IMG/VR virus record: IMGVR_UViG_3300018080_008436
Span: 246,998-310,997 of that record
Strand: one strand, 5' to 3'
DNA from: a virus
Length of the DNA stretch: 64,000 bases
Below are positions 1 through 9,144 of the stretch, in pieces; the stretch's first letter is position 1; every line of letters starts with the position of its first letter. The notes beneath the pieces are model-generated. The model did not search any database, was not told where the DNA came from, and saw only the letters and a list, made by a program, of their open reading frames with translations. A program made the translations under genes and the position numbers.

Positions 1-9
1 TTCATCAAC

Positions 10-564
10 TTAATCCTTATCTAAATCACTTACTTTGAAAAGCCAACTAGTATCAATGAATTTCTTATGTGGTATCCCTAAAACTTCATGAACAGCCTTC
101 CTAACAGAATCTCTCTTAATATCATGGCCAGTAATATATCCAGTTTTCTTGACTTTTGGCAACCACTTTATAATATCATTCTTAACGGCTTCATATTGAT
201 GGTTGCCGTCAATATATACCAAATCTAAGCTCTCATCTTCGAACTTATCAACTGCCTCATCTCCAGGCATTTTGTATTTTTTAAGTTTATCTTTGTGTGG
301 AGCCATTTTTTGATCGAACATCTTCTCTACAAGCTCCATTGGCCTGCTTTTAGAAGCGCCATCACTATCATCATAACCATTCTGCCAAGGGTCAATGGCA
401 TGAATCATTTTGATATTATTGTCAGATGCAAAAATTGACGTACTATCTCCTGAATAACAACCAATTTCTACCATAACAATATCTTTCATATCACTAACGT
501 ATTTAATCATATTCTTAAGGCCGTTTATGAGTTTGGCCTTTCTTCGCATTATATTCCTACTCAT
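10..564 (-). CDS. Class I SAM-dependent methyltransferase (Methyltransf_24-like)
   Basis: Probable SAM-dependent methyltransferase of the family associated with glycan and cell-surface gene clusters. The N-terminal motif EIGCYSGDST (about residues 33-42) is the SAM-binding glycine loop. HAIDPW follows strand 2, and DLVYIDGNHQYEAVKNDI near residue 115 is the D-x-DG-x-H-x-Y signature of this family. I prefer the ATG at 564: it has AGAGG at good spacing and gives a 4-bp ATGA overlap with the upstream glycosyltransferase. An upstream TTG at 570 would place the Shine-Dalgarno against the start codon. Last gene of the minus-strand glycan operon inside the window; substrate unknown. Confidence 0.75.
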   Translation of the reverse strand: MSRNIMRRKAKLINGLKNMIKYVSDMKDIVMVEIGCYSGDSTSIFASDNNIKMIHAIDPWQNGYDDSDGASKSRPMELVEKMFDQKMAPHKDKLKKYKMPGDEAVDKFEDESLDLVYIDGNHQYEAVKNDIIKWLPKVKKTGYITGHDIKRDSVRKAVHEVLGIPHKKFIDTSWLFKVSDLDKD

Positions 565-1292
565 TTCCAACCTCTCTTTAATCTACCAGCAACCTGCTTT
601 TGGTTTAGGTGCTTGAAACATCTGTTCTTTGTTTTATATTGCTCTCTTGAGAACAAAATACATTCATCTAGATAGAAGAAATCAGGCTCGAAGTTATCCC
701 AATAAACATCCATACCCTGCCAACCACCTAAAGCCTCATCCATGTATCGTGCCATAATTATTTCTTCAGACCATGGTCTACCTCTTTGCTCCCACATTTC
801 ACAAAGTCTTTCAGTAACAGCCTTATCTCTACAATAAACAAAGCTTGCGCAAGGAACTTTTCTCTGCTCATCTTTTCGCCATGTAGCTTTCTTTCTGTGG
901 TAAATACGTAAAATAGCCTGAAACGATCTTTTCTTGCCAAGAACTTCCCAAAAATCCTTTGGTAATGGTTTCGTTGGTAATGTATCCCAGTCAAGGAATA
1001 CCATCTCATCGAAATCATTCATCCCTTGATCGAATGCTTCAAGTTTATGTCTGAATTGCTCTTTTTCCATATCCCAGACAATTGGTTTCTTATCGACCAA
1101 TCTGGAATCAATCCCTTCGTCCAAAAGATACTTATGATTGTCCTCTCCAAAAGTATAACAAACATAAGGCTCGTTCCAGGGATTCATCTTAAGTAGTTTA
1201 ATGTCATTATCAATTTTAGAACGTCTTTTATAGAGGCGACGACCCTGATGATCATGAATCCCCCATAGACTTCTTACAAAACCTCTCTTCAT
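561..1292 (-). CDS. Glycosyltransferase-like protein, DWD motif
   Basis: Small GT-A-like glycosyltransferase candidate of 243 residues. The segment EMVFLDWDTLP (DWD at residues 101-103) looks like the DxD metal/nucleotide-sugar site, preceded by a KLEAFDQGMNDFDE helix. It is a clear paralog of the next gene upstream (1303-2049): both share the RSLWG/RGLWG N-terminus, FGxxNHKxL, xMWDxExExxRHKLE and the FLDWD block. GAGGT precedes the ATG. It sits among methyltransferases and sulfotransferases, which suggests glycan assembly, but donor and acceptor cannot be read from the sequence. Confidence 0.65.
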   Translation of the reverse strand: MKRGFVRSLWGIHDHQGRRLYKRRSKIDNDIKLLKMNPWNEPYVCYTFGEDNHKYLLDEGIDSRLVDKKPIVWDMEKEQFRHKLEAFDQGMNDFDEMVFLDWDTLPTKPLPKDFWEVLGKKRSFQAILRIYHRKKATWRKDEQRKVPCASFVYCRDKAVTERLCEMWEQRGRPWSEEIIMARYMDEALGGWQGMDVYWDNFEPDFFYLDECILFSREQYKTKNRCFKHLNQKQVAGRLKRGWK

Positions 1293-1302
1293 TATTTATA
1301 CC

Positions 1303-2049
1303 TCATAGTAAATGTAAAAAACATGATTTCTTTCCATCTAACATGGTTTGTGAATAGACGGATTTTCTTCTTAAATTGCAAACCTCTGGCTCAAACAAAT
1401 TCCAGTAGACTTCTGAACCACACCAACCACCACAGAAATCATCAATGTATTTAGACATTGCAGGTTCATCATCAAAAATCAAACTTTTTTCTCGGAACCG
1501 AAGTTCCAATCCTCTTTTCTGTCTTTCCGCCTGCTTTTCGTCAACCCATTTATGAAGGCCATCCCATATATCTATCATCTTTTCTGGGATAGAATCATCT
1601 CTAAAATAGGCGAATCCTCCATTACAAACTTTTCTAAGATCTGTTTCTCTCCAAAGGCACTTTTTAGTCCTATATTGGAATAGGTTAGCCTGGAAGGACT
1701 CTTTTTTACCCAATTCGTCCCAAACATAGTCGAATTTATCAGTTGGCACACAATCCCAATCGAGAAAAGCAATCTCATCAAAATAATTGAATGCGATATG
1801 AAAAATCTCTAGTTTATGACGGTACATCTCCGTTTCAAGATCCCACATGGTTGGGAATGTATTTACGCAGATGGAGTTAAAGCCATTATCTTCCAGCCAT
1901 TTGTGGTTCTCATGCCCAAACGTAAATATCGTAAACCAATCTCGTTCTTTGGTTTCAAGAATTTCCTTTTGGATTTTACCGTTACGATGTTTCCAAACAT
2001 CGCCCCACAAACCTCTTATGAATGCTCTCCTTACAGTGGACATTCCCAT
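1303..2049 (-). CDS. Glycosyltransferase-like protein, DWD motif (paralog)
   Basis: Tandem paralog of the preceding gene, 248 residues. EIAFLDWDCVPTD (DWD near residue 97) marks the likely metal site; the FTFGHENHKWLEDNG block matches FTFGEDNHKYLLDEG of its neighbour. The start at 2049 has GAGGAG 5 nt upstream and overlaps the upstream sulfotransferase-like gene by 19 bp. The pair probably arose by duplication and then diverged. The family assignment rests on the DxD context, not on a full fold match. Confidence 0.65.
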   Translation of the reverse strand: MGMSTVRRAFIRGLWGDVWKHRNGKIQKEILETKERDWFTIFTFGHENHKWLEDNGFNSICVNTFPTMWDLETEMYRHKLEIFHIAFNYFDEIAFLDWDCVPTDKFDYVWDELGKKESFQANLFQYRTKKCLWRETDLRKVCNGGFAYFRDDSIPEKMIDIWDGLHKWVDEKQAERQKRGLELRFREKSLIFDDEPAMSKYIDDFCGGWCGSEVYWNLFEPEVCNLRRKSVYSQTMLDGKKSCFLHLL

Positions 2050-2837
2050 CCAAGCTCCTCAGATAACTCTTTCAGTTCATCATTTTGAGTTAATTTGACG
2101 AAACGATTGTCGTCTTTGACAGTTTCCCATCTTTTGAGAACATTCATCGACTGGGCATCCTTCTTTTTCTTCATTCCGTCAAAACTACTTCCCCATGATC
2201 TCCCATGACCTATCTTCATGACTGTATTCAATCGACTATCATCTTCTTTGAGGTCAAGAATTGTTTCCAACAACCTTCTGTACTGTGGATCTGAAAACCA
2301 TTCATCATATTTAAGAACAACCTTATGTTCAAAATTCTGAGTCTTGTTCAGACATTCTTTGGCCATTTTTATCCACATTTTTGAGAAACTATTTGGATTT
2401 GACAAAAGTCTGTTCCTACCCCAGTTTAATACACTAGCATATTGGTTATATGGGTCTCGTATTACAAGGACATTATCTCTTCGTTTACTAAACTCATCCA
2501 GTCCATATTGTTGACAGAAATAATGTTTCTGCTCTCGAATCTCTGGGTTGAGTCCAATATCGAATACTGTAAACTCCGTTCCGAGAATGATCGCACTTGG
2601 CTTGGAATTTCCAACCTCATCATAATGAGTCAGTTCCTTATATCCCAACTCATCTTTAGTAAAAGCCCAAAAAGGGATTTCAAAACCAACCATCTTGCCT
2701 TTCTTTCTGCCAAGCTGAGACATACAGTTCTTATAAACAACTGAATCAAAATGACCTATAAGCCAAGATGTGATTGCATGCTGTCCAGTTCTCTGTACTC
2801 CCACTACATGAATTTCTCTATCAGTTGCGTAATTCAT
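2031..2837 (-). CDS. Sulfotransferase-like P-loop protein
   Basis: Probable PAPS-dependent sulfotransferase or related P-loop protein, 268 residues. The N-terminal HVVGVQRTGQHAITSWLIGH (residues 10-29) is a sulfotransferase-type 5'-phosphosulfate loop, with R-T-G-Q-H in place of the usual R-S-G-T-T/S. VLVIRDPYNQYASVLNW near residue 122 corresponds to the 3'-phosphate-binding RxP...S segment. It is paralogous to the gene at 61891-62763, which shares the C/R-GQH loop, the xxYKNxxS segment and YDQW/YDEW. ATGA overlap with the upstream glycosyltransferase shows translational coupling. Activity is inferred. Confidence 0.7.
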   Translation of the reverse strand: MNYATDREIHVVGVQRTGQHAITSWLIGHFDSVVYKNCMSQLGRKKGKMVGFEIPFWAFTKDELGYKELTHYDEVGNSKPSAIILGTEFTVFDIGLNPEIREQKHYFCQQYGLDEFSKRRDNVLVIRDPYNQYASVLNWGRNRLLSNPNSFSKMWIKMAKECLNKTQNFEHKVVLKYDEWFSDPQYRRLLETILDLKEDDSRLNTVMKIGHGRSWGSSFDGMKKKKDAQSMNVLKRWETVKDDNRFVKLTQNDELKELSEELGWECPL

Positions 2838-4684
2838 TTTACCTCACGAATTATGAATATAAAATCTTCCTCTTTGGGTTCAATAACCTCGCACTTAGGG
2901 CATTCAAAATCATTCTTCTTGTTTATTTTTTCACAAGTATCTGACCCACCATGTTCAAAACATAACATGGGATGAGGTTCTTCCTCAGGCATATTGGCGT
3001 TTTGTTCGACAATTTCTTGATCGATCTCAAACCCACCCTCATGTTCTTCAACATAGTCTTCCATTTGATCATCAGACCCAAAACACTCTTTCTCCTGATT
3101 AGCCGCTTCAACTTGCTTGATCTTCTCAGCAAGCTCACTAATTGGCCTTCTGCTATTGCCTTGAGTAAATCCATGATTTCTCTTAAAATTAGCGACTCCA
3201 CCAAGATGAGGATCAAAACGGTTGCAGACAAAAAACATGTAAGTATCCTGACTTGGTACAGGCAATTTTCTCTCTCTTAAAAGTGAAACACAAAAACGAG
3301 TAAATTTCGCCTTATGCAACTGAATAAAAGAAATAGTTCTTTTTGTGTTGTGATAAAATCTTCTGCCTTTTACTTCTCCCTCATCCATCATGGGTTTAGC
3401 GTTTTTAAGCTTTCGCCTCCAATGCCCAGTGGCCCATTTGTCAAGCTTTTTGATGTGTTCTGGTCTGCTATATGACCACTTATGGCCACAATAAGCGTAT
3501 TTCTTCATATCTTCGTTGAATAATGGTTTGTCATTGGTCGCATAACTATCTGCATCCAATTTCAACCAATAATCTGTTTTGACATGTTCTGCTGTTCCAA
3601 AAACAAACGCACTCAGCATTTCTTCTCTATGATCATCAGCTTCTGGGAAAGACCATGGAATTAATTTCACATTAGGAAGTTTAAGAAACTCTAACCTTTC
3701 GTCATTCAGTTCCATCCCATTAACAAAAACCATAACAGGATATTTATCGATGTTTTTGTACTTTCTCCAGTTAGGAAATGTCAACCTAAGAAATTCTACA
3801 TATTTCTCATCACAGGCAGTAACAATTGTTACATCATCAATAATCCCATCTCTGACTTTCAAATATTTTCTAAGTCTTTTATCAGCATATTGAAGGTAAT
3901 GGTTGATATTTGCTGTATTGTTTTCACACATCTCTTCGAATTCTTTCTTCCAATGATCGCAATTTGGAAAATCCAAACAATGCTTCTTACCATGGAAGTG
4001 GACAACTCTCTTGTCCTCTACCTTTTCTCCAAACTTTACGCTAACATTGTATTTAATTGGGGCGATGTGGACTTTCAAACCCCACTCGTCAGCAGAGGGA
4101 TATAGAATCTGGAAGGCAACTTCATCTGGAATAAATATCCTGGCTTTAGATCCCTTGTGGGCCAGATTTACCCAATCAGTTACGAATTTCGTCCACTTCT
4201 TAGACTTTCTGAACGAAAGGATGCCAGTGTTCACTGCTGGATTTTCCTCAAGAGCTTTCTTCATATGTCTTTCTTCAGCGATGCCGTCAAATTTCTTAAC
4301 TCTTTTTGCCATTGTTCGGCCATTTGACTTCCATCCACAAAAATGAGGTATTGAAACATCTGCATCGTCAAGATAATCAAACATTTCATCAATACTACCT
4401 TTAAGAACCATATCAGAATCAAGCCAAAGTGTTCTGTCATAAGGAGGGTTAGCAAACATATCTGTTTTTCTGACAAGAGTTTTTAGTTCATGCTTCTCGT
4501 CATTATGGATAATATCAACATTGTAATGCTTACAAACATCGTCAAATTCATGAGGGTAGGGATCTTCAAGATAAAACGTAATAGGGCCATCCCAGTGCCT
4601 TCTAATCGTTTCGAGAGCGACGATTGCTCGGACAATACATTGATCTCCCCTATTAAACATAATAATTCCGCGTGTTTCTTCCAT
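2834..4684 (-). CDS. Two-domain glycosyltransferase with C-terminal Cys cluster
   Basis: Large protein of 616 residues with two GT-A-like units. Domain 1 (about 1-240) has RTLWLDSDMVLKGSIDEMFD with DSD at 89-91, as in GT8-like enzymes. Domain 2 (about 283-540) opens with DDVTIVTACDEKYVEFLRLTFPNW-type sequence and has DYWLKLDADSYATND with DAD at 377-379. The acidic tail (about 540-616) ends in a Cys-rich segment including FECPKCEV that could bind zinc. The start has AAGGA about 10 nt upstream. Dual-domain design suggests sequential addition of two sugars. Donors are unknown. Confidence 0.7.
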   Translation of the reverse strand: MEETRGIIMFNRGDQCIVRAIVALETIRRHWDGPITFYLEDPYPHEFDDVCKHYNVDIIHNDEKHELKTLVRKTDMFANPPYDRTLWLDSDMVLKGSIDEMFDYLDDADVSIPHFCGWKSNGRTMAKRVKKFDGIAEERHMKKALEENPAVNTGILSFRKSKKWTKFVTDWVNLAHKGSKARIFIPDEVAFQILYPSADEWGLKVHIAPIKYNVSVKFGEKVEDKRVVHFHGKKHCLDFPNCDHWKKEFEEMCENNTANINHYLQYADKRLRKYLKVRDGIIDDVTIVTACDEKYVEFLRLTFPNWRKYKNIDKYPVMVFVNGMELNDERLEFLKLPNVKLIPWSFPEADDHREEMLSAFVFGTAEHVKTDYWLKLDADSYATNDKPLFNEDMKKYAYCGHKWSYSRPEHIKKLDKWATGHWRRKLKNAKPMMDEGEVKGRRFYHNTKRTISFIQLHKAKFTRFCVSLLRERKLPVPSQDTYMFFVCNRFDPHLGGVANFKRNHGFTQGNSRRPISELAEKIKQVEAANQEKECFGSDDQMEDYVEEHEGGFEIDQEIVEQNANMPEEEPHPMLCFEHGGSDTCEKINKKNDFECPKCEVIEPKEEDFIFIIREVK

Positions 4685-4741
4685 AAATGCAAATTCCTTG
4701 TGAGGGTTACTCGATTTTATTATACAGGGATAATTGTGGGA

Positions 4742-4996
4742 TTATATACTTCGGTGCTTATTATTTGCAATCCAAGTTATTCCTTGATAAATCCCAGGTT
4801 TATAGTAGTCAAATCGGTATTGTCTTTTGAGTTGGGCAAGTTCTTCATCTGTGAGATCTTCGAAAGTTTTTCCTTCTGGCAAAAACTGCTCTTCGGATCT
4901 CTGGAAAACATCCATATCCTTAGACACGTCATCGTAAGTATCTACAGCGTCCCTGGGTTTAGAAATAGCTGGTTGAAAACGTTCCATTTCGAACAT
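4742..4996 (-). CDS. Hypothetical acidic small protein
   Basis: Unrecognised 84-residue protein. It has no signal peptide or membrane segment. The central part FEDLTDEELAQLKRQYRFDY is likely helical, and the C-terminus is YQGITWIANNKH. GGAGGTG lies 6-7 nt before the ATG, so translation is well supported. It separates the large two-domain glycosyltransferase from the sulfotransferase gene. No function can be given. Confidence 0.55.
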   Translation of the reverse strand: MFEMERFQPAISKPRDAVDTYDDVSKDMDVFQRSEEQFLPEGKTFEDLTDEELAQLKRQYRFDYYKPGIYQGITWIANNKHRSI

Positions 4997-5026
4997 AATA
5001 ACACCTCCAAGTATTTATTCAATACT

Positions 5027-5968
5027 CTACTGGAGATACCCTAGTTCTTCCAAAAGTGCCATGGCCCTTTCATTCTTTGTGAATTCATCAATTCTATCTT
5101 GATGTTCTGACTTCTTCCATTTGCCAACTCTATTGGATGAGATCTTCTTTGCTTCCCCTGCCCAGGCATAATTAGTTTTTACATTAGTAGAATCCTGATA
5201 ATCAACCAATTCTTTCTCATATGGGATACCTATATGAGAACATACCCTCTGCAATGTCTCTTCTGGCTTTATTACAAGATCTTCATATTTGACTATCATA
5301 GAGATATCTTTAAATTCAAGACCCTTTGTAACATCATTAACCCATCGATCTATATCTACCCAATATTGCCCAGGATGATATGGATGAACCGATGTAGTAA
5401 CATCTCTTCCATCTCTTATCAAATGTATAAGCTTTACATCGCCCTTGAATATTTTATGAATTTCATCAAAAACTAAGATATTTTTAGGTGTCTTTTCACA
5501 CCAGATCTTCCCATCCATGTCATGTCCGTCAAGCTCTCTTATGATTCTAATAAGTCTTGTTGGATTTGGATAAAAGGCAAAAAGTTCTTCATCAATGGCA
5601 TGAATCTTCTCATGAGCACCAAGTATACTAAGCAAAAGAGTAGTCCCTGATCTACCACACCCTCCAACAATAACTGGAGAACCATATTTCTTGAGAGCCT
5701 CTACCTCTCGATACATCCAAGTGTTTATTGTACCAGATGAAACCATCTCTTTGAACAACTTGACAAACAACTCTGGATTATTCTCAGCAGGCTTTTCGTA
5801 AGAAACTCTCCATGAATCTCCCCAAAGCCATTTCCCTCCACTCTCAAAATGAACGAACTGCGAAGAAGCCCCTTCCTCTATCTTATATATTGACTCACCA
5901 GGATGAGTATAATATTTATACGGTTCTATTGTAAGTACTTTGTCTATAGAAGCTTTGGTTATTTTCAT
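5027..5968 (-). CDS. Sulfotransferase family protein
   Basis: PAPS-dependent sulfotransferase, 313 residues. VIVGGCGRSGTTLLLSILGA (about residues 99-118) is a classic 5'-phosphosulfate-binding loop. LIHLIRDGRDVTTSVHPYH near residue 180 is the 3'-phosphate-binding RDGRDVxxS motif of bacterial Sulfotransfer_1/3 enzymes. The first 95 residues (SGGKWLWGDSW etc.) are an unassigned N-terminal extension. ATGA overlap with the following NeuB-like gene suggests coupled expression, which would fit sulfation of the nonulosonate-containing glycan. The acceptor is not identifiable. Confidence 0.85.
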   Translation of the reverse strand: MKITKASIDKVLTIEPYKYYTHPGESIYKIEEGASSQFVHFESGGKWLWGDSWRVSYEKPAENNPELFVKLFKEMVSSGTINTWMYREVEALKKYGSPVIVGGCGRSGTTLLLSILGAHEKIHAIDEELFAFYPNPTRLIRIIRELDGHDMDGKIWCEKTPKNILVFDEIHKIFKGDVKLIHLIRDGRDVTTSVHPYHPGQYWVDIDRWVNDVTKGLEFKDISMIVKYEDLVIKPEETLQRVCSHIGIPYEKELVDYQDSTNVKTNYAWAGEAKKISSNRVGKWKKSEHQDRIDEFTKNERAMALLEELGYLQ

Positions 5969-6666
5969 TGCATCCTCACGAAACTGTCACAGAAGCCCCT
6001 TAATCTTCTAAGATCTTCACAATCCATAGATCCCAGATGCCCCTTCTCATAATTTGCTTGCAACGATTTATCAAGAGTAAAGTGTTTTTCTACAACCTTA
6101 GCTCCGCGAACAACAGAAGCAATTGCCGCAGTTAATCCAAAAGTATGATCACTAAAACCCATGTATCTTGAGTTTTTAAAATCGCAATTTGGAATATCTT
6201 CTAAACGTGCTGGATAATCTGAGATACATAAAAAATAATGGACGTTATCTCCATCATATCGAAAATCATTCTGGTTAAAACCGTTAGATACATAGACTGG
6301 CTTGTTAGTTGCCATCACTTTATGACATAATGCCATGTCTTCAAAAGTTCGACTTGCTATCTTGTAACTGGAGAAGCTCAACTGTTCGCACCAATAGAAT
6401 CTTTCCTCATCAAAAACGGAACAAAGAACCCCAAGGTCAATTGAATCGGCATATCTCTTGATTCTACTTAGCTCTGGTAATGTAATTTCAGCATACTTCT
6501 TTCTGTCATCACCAAATAGTCTTTGTGATGAATATAGTTGGAATTTCACCATATCTGCTCCAAATGTCTTGCATTGAAGCATCATACTAAATATCGCATC
6601 AATCGATCCGCCATGTTGAGGATGCAGTTCTGCTATGATCTCAATTCTTTCGTTTTTTGGTTCCAT
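5965..6666 (-). CDS. neuB: NeuB-family nonulosonate synthase, catalytic domain only
   Basis: N-acetylneuraminate synthase-type TIM barrel, which condenses PEP with an N-acetylhexosamine derivative. The N-terminus EIIAELHPQHGGSIDAIFSM and GADMVKFQLYSSQRLF match the IAEIG-x-NH-x-G and GADAVKFQ motifs of the family. KVVEKHFTLDKS near residue 200 is the late catalytic segment. At 233 residues it stops where bacterial NeuB continues into the C-terminal SAF (antifreeze-like) domain, so that domain is missing. It is followed by a NeuA-like gene with a 26-bp overlap. The exact product (Neu5Ac, legionaminate or pseudaminate) is not decidable. Confidence 0.85.
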   Translation of the reverse strand: MEPKNERIEIIAELHPQHGGSIDAIFSMMLQCKTFGADMVKFQLYSSQRLFGDDRKKYAEITLPELSRIKRYADSIDLGVLCSVFDEERFYWCEQLSFSSYKIASRTFEDMALCHKVMATNKPVYVSNGFNQNDFRYDGDNVHYFLCISDYPARLEDIPNCDFKNSRYMGFSDHTFGLTAAIASVVRGAKVVEKHFTLDKSLQANYEKGHLGSMDCEDLRRLRGFCDSFVRMQ

Positions 6667-7267
6667 TGAGTCTTTCCTCCACTTCTTTTACATTGTCAAT
6701 ATCATGCACATCTATATAATTTGTAACATAGACACCACTTCTCGTACTAAGAGACTTTTGATAAACATACTCCCTTCTCATTATTCTAAAAGCGGCATTC
6801 ATTATAAGATCCTCATTAACACTAAATATCTCACTTCGGTCGAACTTTATAAATTTCTCAAGTGCTCGATCTAAATCATCACTATTGATCTCTGGAGAAT
6901 TCGCCTGTACTGAAATTACGATGTCTGGAATACCAACTGTATCATAATTAGGGCTAACTATTGTACCTGCCTCTGGATTAACAAGAACATCCGTTGCATG
7001 TATAATTGCGTCCTGTTTAAATACATGATCTTCTGCCAACTCTTCTGGTCTAACAATAACTCCAGCCCTATGGCCCAAGGCTATGCCCCAAATTTCCTTA
7101 TCTTCAGTTGAAACATAAACCCTATCAATATATTCAGACTTTTGGCAGGCATTTATTGCCCAAGCCAACATCGGAACACCACAAACTGGGTAAATGTTCT
7201 TTCTAGGCAATCTTTTAGACCCACCTCTTGCAGGTATTACGGCAACAACTTTTTTCCCATCAATCAT
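6641..7267 (-). CDS. neuA: NeuA-family CMP-nonulosonate cytidylyltransferase
   Basis: Activates a nonulosonic acid by transfer to CMP. The N-terminal VVAVIPARGGSKRLPRKNIY is the diagnostic CTP-binding loop of CMP-sialate synthetases. VYVSTEDKEIWGIA and the VSVQANSPEINSDDLDRALE region match the conserved strands and the metal/sugar site. Length (208 residues) is close to the family minimum of about 220. It overlaps the NeuB-like gene by 26 bp and the upstream GT2 gene by ATGA. Together the pair gives the phage its own activated nonulosonate supply. Confidence 0.9.
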   Translation of the reverse strand: MIDGKKVVAVIPARGGSKRLPRKNIYPVCGVPMLAWAINACQKSEYIDRVYVSTEDKEIWGIALGHRAGVIVRPEELAEDHVFKQDAIIHATDVLVNPEAGTIVSPNYDTVGIPDIVISVQANSPEINSDDLDRALEKFIKFDRSEIFSVNEDLIMNAAFRIMRREYVYQKSLSTRSGVYVTNYIDVHDIDNVKEVEERLNGTKKRKN

Positions 7268-7884
7268 ACAATTGTCTCTTTGTACTCTTGGCTCTTCGTT
7301 TTGTTGCTCTTATGCATTCTATATCTATAGAAAGGGAACTTCAAATGATGGATTTTGTATTTCTCTCCGAGTCTCTTTCTCAATTCCTCTTCCTCTCTAT
7401 GTCTCATAGCAGGATTGTAACCACCTAATTCAAGGAGCAAATCTCTACGATACATAATCCCACAAGAAATTGGATCTGTTTCTGCGTACTTTCTTTCAAT
7501 CTCATGCTCGAAATTATCAACATGATAATAATCGCAAGAAACGCAGAATGCATCATGATTACTCATCAAATAAGTTCTCATGAAAAAGGCGAGATTCTTG
7601 TTAATGAAATCATCGGCATCAACTCGAACAGCAAATTGCCCTCTAGCGGCCCTTAAGCCAACGTTAGACGCTTCTGCGACTCCCAGGTTAGTTTCATTCC
7701 TAATGTAAATGATATCCTTAAGGAATGGCTTTACAACTTCGCTTGAGTTGTCTGTACTGTTATCATCAACCAGAATGATCTCAGGCTCAATATTAGCTTG
7801 GTCAAGACAACTTCTTAGGCATCTTGCCAAGTACCTTCCATAGTTATAGTTAGTGATGATTATTGAAACGTCACTTGTCTTCAT
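7264..7884 (-). CDS. Family 2 glycosyltransferase
   Basis: GT2 (GT-A fold) enzyme of 206 residues. VSIIITNYNYGRYLARCLRS and EIILVDDNSTDNSSEVV at the N-terminus are typical, and VRVDADDFINKN holds the DxD metal site. The chosen ATG at 7884 gives an ATGA overlap with the upstream methyltransferase and has GGAGG spaced 6 nt. A longer reading frame to 7914 has no such support. Next to NeuA/NeuB it is a candidate nonulosonyl or partner-sugar transferase, though GT2 enzymes usually use UDP- or GDP-sugars. Confidence 0.85.
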   Translation of the reverse strand: MKTSDVSIIITNYNYGRYLARCLRSCLDQANIEPEIILVDDNSTDNSSEVVKPFLKDIIYIRNETNLGVAEASNVGLRAARGQFAVRVDADDFINKNLAFFMRTYLMSNHDAFCVSCDYYHVDNFEHEIERKYAETDPISCGIMYRRDLLLELGGYNPAMRHREEEELRKRLGEKYKIHHLKFPFYRYRMHKSNKTKSQEYKETIV

Positions 7885-8477
7885 GATATTACCTCCAATT
7901 GAACACCCTCCCAATCAATAACTGTACCAGATCCGAGAGCATTCCAATCCTTTTCTTCTCCAATATATTTTACAACTTTTAGGTCTTCAGATGACTTTAT
8001 AAAATCGATAACCTTATCTCCTTTCTTCGTCACTAACCCATAATCATGTATTACGATGATCGGATTCTGATTGATAGAAACCCCAATGGCATTCTGGATG
8101 TCCATTCTCAGGTTCTTCTCAGTGTGAATACAATCTATTAAAACGAAACCTATATTTTCTAGGTCCCATTCTTCATTATAAACATCTTTTTCGATAATTT
8201 TATAATTATCCAACCCAAGTGAAGAACATAATTTGTCAGCATTGCGAACCTGCTCTACTGAATGATCAAAGCCATACACTTGTTTTCCCAATTGTTTCGC
8301 TACAGTTGCAAGAACAGCAGTTGTATTCCCAGATGAAGTACCCACTTCCAAAATATCTCCTTCAAAAGGACACTCCAACAAAATATCAATAACATCTTTT
8401 TTGAACTTGAGGGTTGTCGTCGCCTTCACTTTATCTTTATGCTGGATCTTACTCAATAACTCTTCAAAACTATCCAT
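7881..8477 (-). CDS. Class I SAM-dependent methyltransferase
   Basis: Methyltransf_24/CmcI-type methyltransferase, 198 residues. GDILEVGTSSGNTTAVLA (about residues 38-55) is the SAM loop, and VYGFDHSVEQVRNADKL follows strand 2. IGFVLIDCIHTEKNLRMDI near residue 107 is the family D-C-x-H signature. It lies between two GT2 genes, with ATGA and 8-bp overlaps. O- or N-methylation of a sugar is the likeliest role. Confidence 0.75.
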   Translation of the reverse strand: MDSFEELLSKIQHKDKVKATTTLKFKKDVIDILLECPFEGDILEVGTSSGNTTAVLATVAKQLGKQVYGFDHSVEQVRNADKLCSSLGLDNYKIIEKDVYNEEWDLENIGFVLIDCIHTEKNLRMDIQNAIGVSINQNPIIVIHDYGLVTKKGDKVIDFIKSSEDLKVVKYIGEEKDWNALGSGTVIDWEGVQLEVIS

Positions 8478-9144
8478 TAATATAACCCTCCAATACAGAA
8501 AACCACTTGCTCCTATCCCCTTTCAGCCCACCTCTTCCTTGATGTAAGAAAAATGGATCATCATTGATAAATGATTGTTCACAATAAACTTCAGGGAATA
8601 CGTGCTTCTCTTCCATCTCTTTATTGTTCCTTGAGTTGGGCAATATTAAGAATTCCAGACCATTGTCTTCACAAAATTTCGTAAGATTACCGCCAGTATC
8701 TTGATGTTCATGAGAAAAAACCAAATTGTTGTCCGTTAGGAAACTCCGACGCATAAACATGAACTGAGGTCTAGCAATACCCAGAGATTCTTCGTATCTT
8801 CCTGATACAAAAGCATATTTGTCTGCCAATTCTTTTAAATCCTTCACCCATTCTCTAACAAAAACCGTATCTGGATCAAGTATGCAAACGTATTCATTCT
8901 TGCAAAACTGAAAAGCTTGATTCACCCCATTCGAATGACTTTCTGAACCTAATGAACCTTTGTAATTACCTGGTTCTATGTGTATACCAGATTGATCCTT
9001 GAAAATTGCATTTAATTCAGATAAATCATTCGAATTGTCAACAATTACGACATTGTAATCACACAAAACGAACCTTTTTATGCTATTGGTCAACAATTTT
9101 ATAAACCTGACCGATTTGTAGTTTACTATAACGAAATCTATCAT
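8470..9144 (-). CDS. Family 2 glycosyltransferase
   Basis: GT2-like enzyme of 224 residues. IDFVIVNYKSVRFIKLLTNS and YNVVIVDNSNDLSELN form the nucleotide-binding start. YVCILDPDTVFVREWVKD carries the DxD-like DPD site near residue 98. Coupled by ATGA overlap to the upstream GT-B-like gene. The sugar specificity is unknown. Confidence 0.75.
   Translation of the reverse strand: MIDFVIVNYKSVRFIKLLTNSIKRFVLCDYNVVIVDNSNDLSELNAIFKDQSGIHIEPGNYKGSLGSESHSNGVNQAFQFCKNEYVCILDPDTVFVREWVKDLKELADKYAFVSGRYEESLGIARPQFMFMRRSFLTDNNLVFSHEHQDTGGNLTKFCEDNGLEFLILPNSRNNKEMEEKHVFPEVYCEQSFINDDPFFLHQGRGGLKGDRSKWFSVLEGYING

Noticed and set aside
1-9. Possible start codon of a further gene at the left edge
   Set aside because: An ATG can be read at 3-5 on the minus strand but only two codons' worth of sequence is present, so no gene can be supported.
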